Of a stretch of 64,000 bases of DNA, positions 24,570-35,269 are shown in pieces. Both the position numbers and the translations under genes were made by a program. This DNA comes from Panicum virgatum (Eukaryota > Streptophyta > Magnoliopsida > Poales > Poaceae). The first letter of the stretch is position 1. Each line of letters starts with the position of its first letter. The stretch spans positions 32,294,586 through 32,358,585 of the forward strand of contig NC_053140.1 in assembly GCF_016808335.1 (NCBI RefSeq), in the 5' to 3' direction. The notes beneath the pieces are model-generated. The model did no database searches. It had not been told where the DNA came from and was given only the letters and a program-made list of their open reading frames with translations.

Positions 24570-25769
24570 ATGGTTAACACCAGGCATGGTTCTGACCAGC
24601 AGGGGCAGAACAACCAGGGGACCGGGATCCCGATGCCTCCGTCTTTGACTCCGGAGCAGTACTTCCAGCTCCAGATGCAGATGATGGCCACCCTGAACAA
24701 CACTGTTCAGGCTCTTCAGCAGGCTCACACTCAGCCTCCGCCTCCTCCACCGCCGCAGCCTCGTGATAGGCGTGTTGAGTTCCTGAGGGGTCACCCGCCA
24801 ACGTTCTCACACACGTCCGACCCTCTTCAGGCTTACGACTGGCTCCGTGCAGTGGAGCGCCAGCTGGACATCGCCCAGTGCGATGATCGTGAGCGCGTCT
24901 TGTACGCAGTAGGACAGCTGTGAGGGGCAGCTTTGGACTGGTGGGAGTCCCACCCAGTTCAGGACCGCGAGGCTCTCACTTGGCTCCAGTTCCGGGAGTG
25001 GTTCCGCAGCCACAACGTCCCCGCGGGCGTTATGAAGATGAAGCAGAAGGAGTTCCTTGCACTGAAGCAGGTAATCTCAGATATAATCATTCAGCATTTC
25101 CTTTTGAGCTAATACCCCCTTGTTCTATCTTTCTGAGTCATGAATTAATCTTTCGATATCTATCTGTCTTTGTCACTTTAGGGGACTATGTCGGTCACAG
25201 AGTATCGTGATTGTTTTTTGTAGCTTGCTCGCTACGCCCCTGCCGATGTTGCGGATGATCGCAAGAAGCAGGAGCACTTCATGGAGGGCCTTGAGGACTA
25301 CCTCCAGTACGTGCTGCTCAACCTCTGCTTCGACGACTTCAACCATCTGGTTGACAGCGCGCTCAACACTGAGCGCAAGCACTTGGAGATGGAGGACAAG
25401 AAGAGGAAGATTGTCCCCGTTGCTTCCGGCAGCAACACTCGTCCTCGCCTCCAGCAGCCCCATCAGTACCAGCAGCCGTAGTACCGGCCTCCTCAGTAGT
25501 ACCAGCAGAGGCCACCGCAGCAGTACCCGCCTCGACAGCAGCAGCAGGCAGGTCAGGGCCCGAGGTTACCGGCACCTCCGGCTCGTGCTGTTCCCCCAGC
25601 ACCGCAGGCTCCACGTCCGGCAGCTCCTATCGGACAGCAGGCTTCGACACTTACACGCGTCTGCTTTCACTGCGGCCAGCCGGGGCACTACGCCAACGCT
25701 TGCCCCCGGAAGGCGCAGGCGGGACAGCAGGGGCGCCCAGCTCAGCCCAGGGCGCCACTTAAGGGCAGA
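24570..25769 (+). pseudogene. gag of A (capsid/nucleocapsid), disrupted
   Basis: Gag packages the element RNA and forms cytoplasmic virus-like particles. The frame begins MVNTRHGSDQQ at 24570 and continues through a proline run and the Gag segments PPTFSHTSDPLQA, DWLRAVERQLDIA and DWWESHP. It then crosses the intron-like segment 25071-25181 into TMSVTEYRD and ends with the CCHC knuckle [14 protein letters not shown] (about 25670). Stops at 24921 (TGA where F has CGA), 25479 and about 25496 (TAG where CAG is expected) break it. All fit C-to-T changes at CG or CHG sites. Not functional in this copy. Confidence 0.85.
25071..25181 (+). other. intron-like segment within gag of A
   Basis: Between codons for ...FLALKQ and [10 protein letters not shown], which are contiguous in relatives as I remember them, lie 111 bp starting GTAATC and ending in a pyrimidine-rich stretch and TTTAG. 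It contains an in-frame TAA, so Pol could not be made by reading through it. F carries the same segment at the same phase-0 position. Confidence 0.7.
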
Positions 25770-26660
25770 GTGAACCACGTGACGGCCGAGTCGGCGGTCG
25801 AGGCTCCCAACGTGGTTATTGGTACGTTCATGGTTAATTCATATCCAGCTACAGTGCTTTTCGATACTAGTGCTACGCATTCCTTCATTACTCAGTCTTT
25901 TGTCGAGCATCATGTTATTCATACTAGCACATTAAAGAGGTGCCTGTTAGTATCTTCACCGGGAGGACAGTTGAGGTCTCACACTTACTGCCCGAGAGTC
26001 AGTGTTTCCTTGAGGGGAGTAGAGTTCTGTACTGATCTGATGGTGCTAGACACCAAGGGCATTGATGTCATTTTGGGAATGGAGACTCTGGCCAAGTGGG
26101 GAGTCCGGATAGATTGTGCTCAGAGGACAGTCTTTCTATCAGCTTCCAGTGGCCAAGAGGTTGTTATCAGTGCAGTGGAGCCTTCATCAGATGAAGGCTA
26201 GACCCACGGACGGTATTCGCGTGGTGTCTGAATTCCCGGATGTCTTTCCGGATGATTTGCCAGGTATGCCGCCTGAACGCGCCATTGAGTTTTGTATTGA
26301 TCTCTTGCCTGGCACAGCTCCTATTGCAAAGCGGCCCTACCGCATGGCACCTATAGAGCATGAAGAAGTCAAGAAGACTATTGATGAGTTGCTAGCCAAG
26401 GGCTATATCCGTCGCAGCTTCTCTCCTTGAGCTTTTCCATTATTGCTGGTAGATAAGAAGGATGGCTCGAAGAGGATGTGTGTGGATTATCGGGAGCTGA
26501 ATGTAGTTACCATCAAGAACAAGCATCCACTGCCCCGTATTGAGGATCTCTTCGATCTGCTTCGAGGTGCTCGTATATTCTCGAAGATTGATCTTCGCTC
26601 GGGCTATTTTCAGCTGAGAATCCGTCCTGAGGATATTCCGAAGACGGCATTCACCTGCAA
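25770..26660 (+). pseudogene. protease and partial reverse transcriptase of A
   Basis: The frame continues from gag: [11 protein letters not shown], then the aspartic protease motif as DTSA (F has DTGA, so the conserved Gly became Ser), then the RT entry region with [25 protein letters not shown] and [11 protein letters not shown] short loss before 26200 removes the GFLH segment and shifts the frame; a TGA stands at 26428 where Trp is expected. RT ends at KTAFTC, before the FIDD catalytic motif, at the rearrangement junction. Inactive. Confidence 0.88.
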
Positions 26661-26680
26661 CTAACCAAAATGCAACCCAA
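26661..26680. other. rearrangement junction A/F with LTR-derived filler
   Basis: CTAACCAAAATGCAACCCAA separates RT of A (+) from RT of F (-). The same string, preceded by CAA, occurs in the minus-strand family LTRs (for example after CTAGCACAA near 16600). The CAA at 26658-26660 is shared by RT of A and the LTR source, so it could be microhomology. Confidence 0.85.
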
Positions 26681-28050
26681 GCCACATTTTTCTCCAGCAA
26701 AGAAGTCAAAGGCTTCGCGATCTTGGAGAAATTCTCAATGAACCTCCGATAATATCCAGCTAAGCCCAAGAATGATCTGACTTCCTTCACCGTCTGCGGT
26801 GTCTCCCACTCGAGCACGTCCTTCACCTTGCTCGGATCAACAGCAATGCCTCCCTGAGAGATAACATGACCGAGGAATGGCACCTCGTCAATCCAGAACT
26901 CGCACTTGCTGAACTTGGCATACAACTGATGCTCCCTCAGTCTCTGCAATACGAGTCTCAGATGCTCCTCATGCTCTTCCTTTGTCTTGGAGAAGATCAG
27001 AATATCATCAATGAAAATCACCACAAAGACATCCAGATAATCCATGAAGACCATGTTCATCAGATGCATGAAGTAAGCTGGGGCATTAGTCAAGCCGAAG
27101 GACATGACTGTATACTCATATAGCCCATACTTGCAGGTGAATGCCGTCTTCGGAATATCCCCAGGACGGATCCTCAGCTGAAAATAGCCCGAGCGAAGAT
27201 CAATCTTCGAGAATATACGAGCACCTCGAAGCAAATCAAAGAGATCCTCAATACGGGGCAGTGGATGCTTGTTCTTGATAGTAACTGCATTCAGCTCCCG
27301 ATAATCCACACACATCCTCTTCGAGCCATCCTTCTTATCTACCAGCAATAATGGAAAAGCCCAAGGAGAGAAGCTGCGACGGATATAGCCCTTGGCTAGC
27401 AACTCATCAATAGTCTTCTTAACCTCTTCATGCTCTATAGGTGCCATACGGTAGGGCCGCTTTGCAATAGGAGCTGTGCCAGGCAAGAGATCAATACAAA
27501 ACTCAATGGTGCGTTCAGGCGGCATACCTGGCAGATCATCCGGAAAGACATCCGGGAATTCAGACACCACACGAATACCGTCCGTGGGTCTAGCCTCCAT
27601 CTGATGAAGAAATCCCGAAGGCTCTACTGCACTGATAACCACCTCTTGGCCACTGGAAGCTGATAGCAAGACTGTCCTCTGAGCACAATCTATCCAAACT
27701 CCCCACTTGGCCAGAGTCTCCATTCCCAGAATGACATCAATGCCCTTGGTGTCTAGCACCATCAGATCAGTACAGAACTCTACTCCCCTCAAAGAAACAC
27801 TGACTCTCGGGCAGTAAGTGTGAGACCTCAACTTTCCTCCCGGTGAAGATACTAACAGGCACCTCTTTAATGTGCTAGTATGAATACCATGATGCTCGAC
27901 AAAAGACTGAGTAATGAAGGAATGCGTAGCACCAGTATCGAAAAGCACTGTAGCTGGATATGAATTAACCATGAACGTACCAATAACCACGTTGGGAGAC
28001 TCGGCCGCTGACTCGGCCGTCACGTGGTTCACTCTGCCCTGAAGTGGCGC
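26681..28050 (-). pseudogene. protease and partial reverse transcriptase of F
   Basis: An open frame on the minus strand with protease DTGATHSF (about 27920-27945) and RT through [37 protein letters not shown], the catalytic FIDD, FLGHVIS and [11 protein letters not shown], ending at SLLEKNV. This stretch has no internal stop and is the best-kept Tekay-like RT here. RNase H, integrase and chromodomain are absent because of the A/F junction. Beyond the junction the frame simply runs into unrelated sequence. Confidence 0.9.
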
Positions 28051-29058
28051 CCTGGGCTGAGCTGGGCGCCCCTGCTGTCCCGCCTGCGCCTTCCGGGGGC
28101 AAGCGTTGGCGTAGTGCCCCGGCTGGCCGCAGTGAAAGCAGGTGCGAGGAGGTCCCTGAGCCTGCTGTCCGGTAGGAGCTGCCGGACGCAACGGGGACAA
28201 TCTTCCTCTTCTTGTCCTCCATCTCCAAGTGCTTGCGCTCAGTGTTGAGCGCGCTGTCAACCAGATGGTTGAAGTCGTCGAAGCGGAGGTTGAGCAGCGC
28301 ATACTGGAGGTAGTCCTCAAGGCCCTCCATGAAGTGCTCCTGCTTCTTGCGGTCATCCGCAACATCGGCAGGGGCGTAGCGAGCAAGCTGCAGAAAGCGA
28401 TCACGATACTCCGTGACCGACATAGTCCCCTGAAGCGACAAAGACAGATAGATATCGAAAGTTTAACTCAAGATTCATAAGGATAGAACAAGGGGCATAA
28501 GCTCAAAAGAAACCGCTGAATGATTATATTTAAGGTTACCTGCTTCAGTGCAAGGAACTCCTTCTGCTTCATCTTCATAACGCCCGCGGGGACGTTGTGG
28601 CTGCGGAAACGCTCCCTGAACTGGAGCCAAGTGAGAGCCTCACGGTCGTAAACTGGGTGGGACTCCCACCAGTCCAAAGCTGCCCCTCGCAGCTATCCTG
28701 CTGCGTACAAGACGCGCTCACGGTCATCGCACTGGGCGATGTCCAGCTGACGCTCCACTGCACGGAGCCAGTCGTCAGCCTGAAGAGGGTCGGACGTGTG
28801 AGAAAACGTCGGCGGGTGACCCCTCAGGAACTCAGCACGCCTGTCGCGAGGCTGCGGCGGTGGAGGAGGCGGAGGCTGAGTGTGAGCCTGCTGAAGAGCC
28901 TGAACAGTGTTGTTCAGGGTGGCCATCATCTGCATCTGGAGCTGGAAGTACTGCTCCGGAGTCAAAGGTGGCGGCATCGGGATCCCGGTCCCCTGGGTGT
29001 TCTGACCCTGGTTGTTCTGCCCCTGCTGGTCAGAACCACGCCTGGTGTTCACCATCTG
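28051..29058 (-). pseudogene. gag of F, disrupted
   Basis: Starts MVNTRRGSDQQ at 29058 (an in-frame upstream extension exists but CAG|ATG precedes this codon). The layout matches gag of A, with the intron-like segment at 28430-28539 and the knuckle [14 protein letters not shown] near 28100-28141. Breaks: a TAG near 28692 where A has CAG, and a 191-bp loss after VASGS (near 28190) relative to A. The loss shifts the frame between the Gag body and the zinc knuckle. Confidence 0.85.
28430..28539 (-). other. intron-like segment within gag of F
   Basis: 110 bp, GTAACC...GCTTCAG, at exactly the same codon boundary (LKQ|GTM) as in A. The boundary dinucleotides GT and AG are intact in both copies although the interiors differ at many bases. 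The F segment has an in-frame TGA and is not a multiple of three. Confidence 0.7.
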
Positions 29059-29479
29059 ATTTTTGACAAAAGATTTCACGAGTAAGGATATTGCAGGAAT
29101 AAATTCAGATGGATATGATAACTCTTTGCGGTAAAAGACTCAGCCATGATAAAGTAGACAGGATAGAGTGGACTGTTTTACCCCCAACAATTTAACTCAT
29201 TTTATTAATTAGTTAACTTTAACATAAGAGTGATTTTCTTTAAACAAATTTGAACTACTAAGCTATGCAATCATTCAAAAATCCAAATCAAACATGTAGC
29301 ATAATAACAAGCAGACAATTTTTCACAACTTAGCCGAGTTTAACACACGACTCGACTAACACAACGCGTCGCAGAGCGCGCTATCGTATTATTATAAAAG
29401 GGTCACCTAGCTAACTCATGGTGGTCAGATGACTGATTCAGGCCAAAATCTACGAAAACTATTCTTCAGAGAGAGAAAT
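29059..29479 (-). other. leader of F, interrupted by R
   Basis: The reverse complement of the A leader from about 24150 to 24569, without coding content. GAAAT at 29475-29479 is the left target duplication of R. The leader resumes at 45751. Confidence 0.85.
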
Positions 29480-32400
29480 TGTGACACCTCAGGTGTTAGC
29501 ACCTTTAAATCCAATCAATGTACCTTAGTTAAAGTTAAAAGAAAAATTTGAGAAATTAATTTAAAGAGAAAGGATCAAATAAAAGACAAATCATACAAAA
29601 GAAATTAAAGGAAAAAAAAAAGAAGTGAAAAGCTACTCAAAATTTAATTCAAAAATGTGCACAAAATTTTTGTTGGCTCATGAGAGGTGTTTCAATTGAC
29701 ATGTGCTCAATTGAACTTCAGCCAAAATCAAGTCAAGAACTGAATAAAACTAAAGTCCTTTTGTGCAAATATGCAAATGTGCCAATAGTTCAAAATGTGA
29801 TTTTCAAATGAAAATTTGCATAACACAAAAGTTGTAGATCTTGAAAAGTTATGCAAAAATGGTATTCAACACTTTTCCATTTGAGCCCTCTAATTAGGAG
29901 AAAATTTTAGTTTACCGAGAGGTCCCTGGAAATTTCAGAAATCACAAAAGAACCCCACCTCCATCTCTCTCTCTCCCGGTGCTCTGTTTTCCCGCCGCCC
30001 GCCGTACGCCGCCGGTGGACCTCGTCCACCGCGCGCCCGCGGCCAAATGGACCCGGGGAAACCGTTTAGCGCCACCTGGCCTGCCCCTTGGCGCCCTCCC
30101 ACGCCCACACGCGTCCCAGGCCGCTCCCGAGCCGCCACGACGCCCCAGCCATGCGCCGCGCCGCTGCCTCCTCCGCCCGCTCGCCGTCGACTCGCCCAGG
30201 CCGAATCGACCGCCCCCAGTCACTCCTTTCCTCACCCAGGAGCTCTGTGGCCTATAAAGACCCCCAGAACCCCCGCAGTCGCGCCCCTTCTCCCCTTCTT
30301 CCTCCTCCCGCCGCTCCGCCATGGCCGCCGAGATCCAGCTCGCGCGGACCGGCTAGCCCAGCCCCACATTGCCCCCTCCGACCACCGCAACAGCTTCGCC
30401 ACCTCCCAGTTACGCTCCACGCGCGCAGAATCGAACCCAAACCCCCTCCCGACGCCGTTCCCCTTTTGCGCCGCCGCCGGCGAGCTCAGGCTCACCGCGG
30501 ACCGGCCAGCTCCGGGGAAGACCGAGCCCGACAGCTACCCCAGAAGCATCCACGAGCTCACGCGGTGCTCGTGCGCACCTTGTTCCCCTACCCCGAGCCC
30601 TCCTTCGCCTCCAGCGCCGGCGAACCGAACAACCGACCCGCCATCAACGCCGACGAGCTTGAACCTGAGCTCCAAACGCTCGAACGTCGACCAGGGTAGG
30701 TGTTCCTCGATCCTTTCTTCCCCACGCGCCTCCCCGTGGCAGCCCCGGTAAGCCCTGCACCGCAGAACACCACCGGCAAGATGCCACGGCGGAGAAGGCC
30801 GGCGAAGGACCCGGTTGTAATTTCTTTTTTTCGTTCAAGGGTGTCTCTGCAAGTTTTACAGTGTATACCAGTGAACTTCTAAAATGCGAAACAAATCACA
30901 GAAAAATCAGAAAAATGCAAACTCAACTGATCTGGAATCCTTGTAACCAAATCTACAAATTTTGTAACATTCACATTTGCAGAAACTCAACCGAATTTAA
31001 TCTAGGGAAAAGATTAAGAAAATCACCTTATGCATGTTCATGAAGTTCTGCTCATCAAATGACATTGATTTTTGGATATGTTATAACTAATGGGATGCTA
31101 AGATCACAGTAAAAAGATGACATCAAACCAAAACAGTTATCAGGTTAGAACAATCAAGATTCTCTAATCTGTTGTTAGCACTCTCGATTTAATTCTGGAA
31201 AATATGTACATGAACTTGCTCTGAAAATTTTACTACAGTCTTGTGCCACTGAATCCCTGTAAGTCTCTAAATTTCAAATTTATTAGAGTTCATTTGCTAT
31301 ATACCATGATTTATGCTTGTTTAATCAACTTAATTCCTCATATATAGTTCTTATGCTCAGAAAAATCCATGTTTATTTCTGGAGTCTCTTTTTAGATCTA
31401 TGTTCCTGTCTAAAAATTTTGAGCTGCAGTTACAGAGTTTTGCCTTGGTGAATAATCATGCTTAACATCTTAGGGCTAGATTTACTATTTTTGTTCTGAG
31501 AAATCTTCAATGTTTCTGGTCATTATTTTTGGGCATGATCTTGTTTAGAGTATGTTCTACCTGTGGTAAAAAGTTCAGATGCAATACTGGTCGGATGCAT
31601 CTTGAGAAAATTATGCAAACTCATGTTAAGTTAACTGAATAACTAATTTAATATAGTGAGTTAAATCTTGAAAAATTTTCTGGAGTATGTTTAACTCAGT
31701 ACTAGTCTCTGGTAAAAATTTGAGAACCAAATCCTTAGTAAAACTTTCTGTAGATTTAATCTTTGTTAATGGCTTGCCGTTTTTAATCTTTTTATCACCT
31801 CTGCTATATAAGTGTATAAAATCTGGAAAAATTTCAGTACTGAGTGTATGCTTTGAAGTTGCTTGCATAAAATTTGTAGCATCAGAATCCATGTGGAACA
31901 TTCTGTACAAAAATATGAAGTAACTAGAGTAATCCATTTGCATGATTAGTTATAGTTTTTGGTTTATGATTAAATGTTGAAATCTATACCATAATTACTT
32001 ATTTTGAATCTGAGTTACTTTAGTGTTCATCACTAGCTCTTTAGTAGTTGTGATGTTAAGAAATAATGAAAGCATGTTATGTGTTGAAATTAAAAATGAA
32101 AACCCAAAACCCCACTCATTCATGAATAACCGTATTTATGTTTGCTACTCTATAAACGGTTGCCCATGCAATGAAATGTGAAATCATCACTAAATTAACT
32201 TTCATGGACTACAACTTTATCGTGAAGGAAAGAAATTATATTCCTGAATAACTCAAAATCTTGCATTGCATATAGAAACGGTTAACCTCGCGGACGGAGA
32301 CTACGAACTGGTGCCCGCGGACTCTCGTGCGGAGCAGGAGATTAATCTGAACTGTACTAACTTGTCTCAAGACCTGGGCCAAGCCCCCGAAGTTTTTCTG

Positions 32401-33869
32401 CCTGACAGTGCCCAAGAAGGCAAGCCCCGGAGCATAATCCCACTATTTTTTTTCCGAATTACCATTCTGTTATCTATTTACTAATGTATGGTAACAGTTG
32501 GTTTTCTACATTTAAGTTCTCTAGGCGTTGATCGAAAACCCTAGATGCATGATCCATAGGAACCTATGTGTGATACCGGATCTTTTTATCGACTAGTTGC
32601 CATGCTAAATAGGCACGGTAGAAGTCGAGTGGTTCCCTGCCTCTCGCGAGCAAATAGGAAATGTACTGACTTTATTTCCTGTTGAAATGTAAGGACAACG
32701 GGCGGGGTTGTGTAGTTGTGATACCCCGCTGGTATAGTCAAAAATGGCTAAGGTCGAGGTGTGTGGCTCATTTTGTTAAGCGTTTGAAAGTACTAGCCAC
32801 ATACCGAGAAATATGGTAATCGGTAAGCTTAAGTACCTGATTGGACCGGCGAGTGGAACGATCTCGCACCCTCCTGATAGAAGTAGGGTTTATTTTATGT
32901 CGCGACGTACGGGTACAGAGTGGTCGGACTCTGTAGTCGGGGAGGGTGTGCCGGATCCACGGACCGGAAAGAAAGGGGAAAAGTAGCGTGGGCGGGAGCG
33001 AAGTCAATCCCCATGCGTGTGGTCTAGGTTCCCCTGGCCAGGTTGAAAGTCGATTCGGAATCGTCCGCCTCTCACGGCATGAGATTGCTTAATGATTTCG
33101 GTCACATAGAGTAACAAGTGGAACAGGATGATGATAATACTGCTGGTTGATTAAATGGTTGCTCTACCATGTTTGAGTAGAGTTAGTTGCAAACTTAGAA
33201 TGGTTGATTCCACTAGAATCTGGCTAAGTAAAACCTGAAAGTAAGGATCAACACTTAGCGGCATTTTTGGCAAACAAACCTCTCCAACCAAAAAGCTTGC
33301 ATGTATAGTTATCGGACTATGTTATATCCGGAGACGGGTCAGTCTTGCTGAGTATTAGTATACTCAGCCTTGCTTGTGGCACTGTTTTACAAGTACTAAC
33401 TTTGAAGATCTGTTTGCGAGTCTTACTTGGCCTTGTACTCTGCCTCCGGGTTGGTCGGTTGAGTGGGATGGCCCTTCAGCTAGTGCTAATCACCCTCCCG
33501 CTGAGTGACGCATTCGTACGGGCTTTACCGATGCGTCACGTTATTTCGTTAGTTATCTTTTAATGCTTCCGCTGAACTTTGAGACTTGAATAATTTGAGG
33601 AGTTGGAACTCCTTAGTACTTCACTAGCCTGAACATGGTTTGTAATAAATTTTTCTTTCCGCTGCAATCACTCTGAGATGTATGAAATGGTTTGTGTTGT
33701 AATCTCTGGGCTCACCTTCGTGTGAGTGTTGTCTGCTGATCCTGGAATAGCGTGGCTTTTATCGAGGCTTCACTCGAGGAACTACCGGTGAGTGCCAAAT
33801 TGGGTCAGAGTTGCTTAGCAACGAAGATCAGTGCACCCGGGCCCAGTAGTTTTGGGTGGTTCCGCCACA
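29480..33869 (+). repeat. 5' LTR of R
   Basis: 4,390 bp, TGTGACACCTC to TTCCGCCACA. It has an AT-rich start, a GC-rich block (about 29950-30800) with a TATA box at 30253, an AT-rich intron-like stretch, the 144-nt open exon 32276-32419, and a stem-loop 33348-33367. The acceptor of the terminal exon is changed here (TACAAGTAC against TACAGGTAC in the 3' LTR). The GC-rich frames of up to 234 codons are reported in both LTRs but look like composition effects. Confidence 0.95.
30253..30258 (+). promoter_or_regulatory. TATA box of R, 5' LTR
   Basis: TATAAA in GTGGCCTATAAAGACCCC, about 770 bp into the LTR, in a GC-rich core. Repeated at 42136-42141 in the 3' LTR. Transcription would be expected to begin roughly 30 bp downstream. 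Confidence 0.65.
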
Positions 33870-33871
33870 GC

Positions 33872-33883
33872 TGGCATCAGAGC
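33872..33883 (+). promoter_or_regulatory. primer binding site of R
   Basis: TGGCATCAGAGC starts 2 nt after the LTR end. It matches the complement of initiator tRNA-Met with one mismatch at position 4, and the match stops after 12 nt, weaker than the 18-nt site of A. Confidence 0.75.
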
Positions 33884-35269
33884 TCGCAGACAGCCTACCA
33901 GAGATGACAGCCTCGGTTTTCAAAACAATAAATCAAAACTTGACTTCAAAACTACTAAAGTTTTTGAAAGAGTTTAGGATCTCCAAGGACAAGTCTAGGA
34001 CGTAAAGCCCTAGGGGATCTTATAGGAATAATCAGGTGGCTTATTTTGTATGGCTAACTTCCAGCACATTACTTTTCAGTATTTAAATTCCGCAATTTAA
34101 ATTCTGCAACTACATCGTCGCTACGAAGGTATGCTTACTCAGTCAGCTGAGGGAGTCTGACCTTCCCGTCGGTGATGCGAGCCGAACGCTGAAGCTCAAG
34201 CAGTGGCCTACTTGAGCTGCTGCCCATATACCAACTTCGGTTGAGTATATGGGGAGTAATGGTTCGAAATTGGAATTCAATTCCCCGTCAAAGACGGTAC
34301 TCAGTCAATACGTTGTTTCGATAACGTATGCTTAACGTTGTCCATACGGCGGTAATAGTATGGATGCCGATTCTATAAAGATCGGTAATGTATGGGGACG
34401 CTTTCGTGAGTGCTGGCACGAGAGGTTCATTTTATATGCTGTCAATCTTCTGCAGGTACGCTAACTTGAAATCGAATTACAGGCTATCTAGCTATATCGA
34501 GTAGCTATATAGTGAGAGACGTAATATGTATGCCACCAAAGTCATTGCGTAAGACCAAGATTACTTGGCGATTTTTCCTTGGTGAGGACGTATAGGTTCT
34601 GCATTCATTCTCAAAAAGATTAGCAAATAAATCTCTGGGGAAATCGCAAGCAAATCAGTTAAAACACTATCCTAGGGAGTATCCAGAAAGTCTGCCACCT
34701 GGTTTCCACGAATTTTAACCTTCTGATAAGTTACTCAAATCGACTTGGGGTAGTAAGACTAAATGATGTTTCCTAAGTTATCAAGCTGCTGTAAAAATTT
34801 GAGAATTTTTGAAGAATTCTAGCATGGTATTTGTATTTTTGGATCAACCCTGTGTAAAACTGTTAACTCTGAACAGTCTATACAGACGAAATTTTTCGAC
34901 CATTATAAGTTGTTCAAACTAAAAATCGTTCAACATGAAAGTTGTAGACAACTAAGTGATGAGCTTACCATAAAAATTTGAAAATTTTTTGACGTCTGGG
35001 TTGAGAGTTATAGTCAAAATACACCCTCTCTGGACACTCAGTTTTCCTGGTTGACATCATTCTGAATACCTGAGCATATCACCCCCATGGAATCCGAATT
35101 GAGCTTAGTGATGACTAGGTGAATTGTTCCTTAATATCAGAGGGATCTTGTGTAAATTTTTGAGAATTTTTGAAGCAAGTTCTCTACAGTTTTGGCCATT
35201 TCTTTCACTGTTCCAGAGTTGGTAGTTCTTGTTACCATCAGCTGATCCATCGGTCTTTTGTTGGGACAG
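33884..35269 (+). other. long untranslated leader of R
   Basis: About 1.4 kb with no credible frame before the extra ORF. It contains the phrase GAAAGTTGTAGAC (near 34940), a variant of which also occurs near the LTR start and between the two ORFs of R. Confidence 0.7.

Larger units (their letters stand above)
20498..26660 (+). mobile_element. element A: Tekay-like chromovirus, 5' half only
   Basis: 5' LTR 20498-24001, primer site 24005-24022, leader to 24569, gag with an intron-like segment, protease, and RT up to the catalytic region. The sequence breaks off at 26660 within RT (after KTAFTC) and is joined through a 20-nt LTR-derived insert to element F in the opposite orientation. Half duplication GGCGG at 20493-20497; the partner was lost with the 3' half. 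Confidence 0.88.

Noticed and set aside
26440..28404. One 654-codon protein on the minus strand
   Set aside because: The first about 90 residues are gag in a wrong frame and the last about 40 are filler and sense RT of A. Only the zinc knuckle, protease and RT part is real.
30047..30751. 234-codon frame in both LTRs of R
   Set aside because: Its identity in the two LTRs reflects recent duplication, not selection. Its ATG lies upstream of the TATA box, and the composition is Pro/Ala/Arg-rich. Part of it could still be an exon of the LTR transcript.
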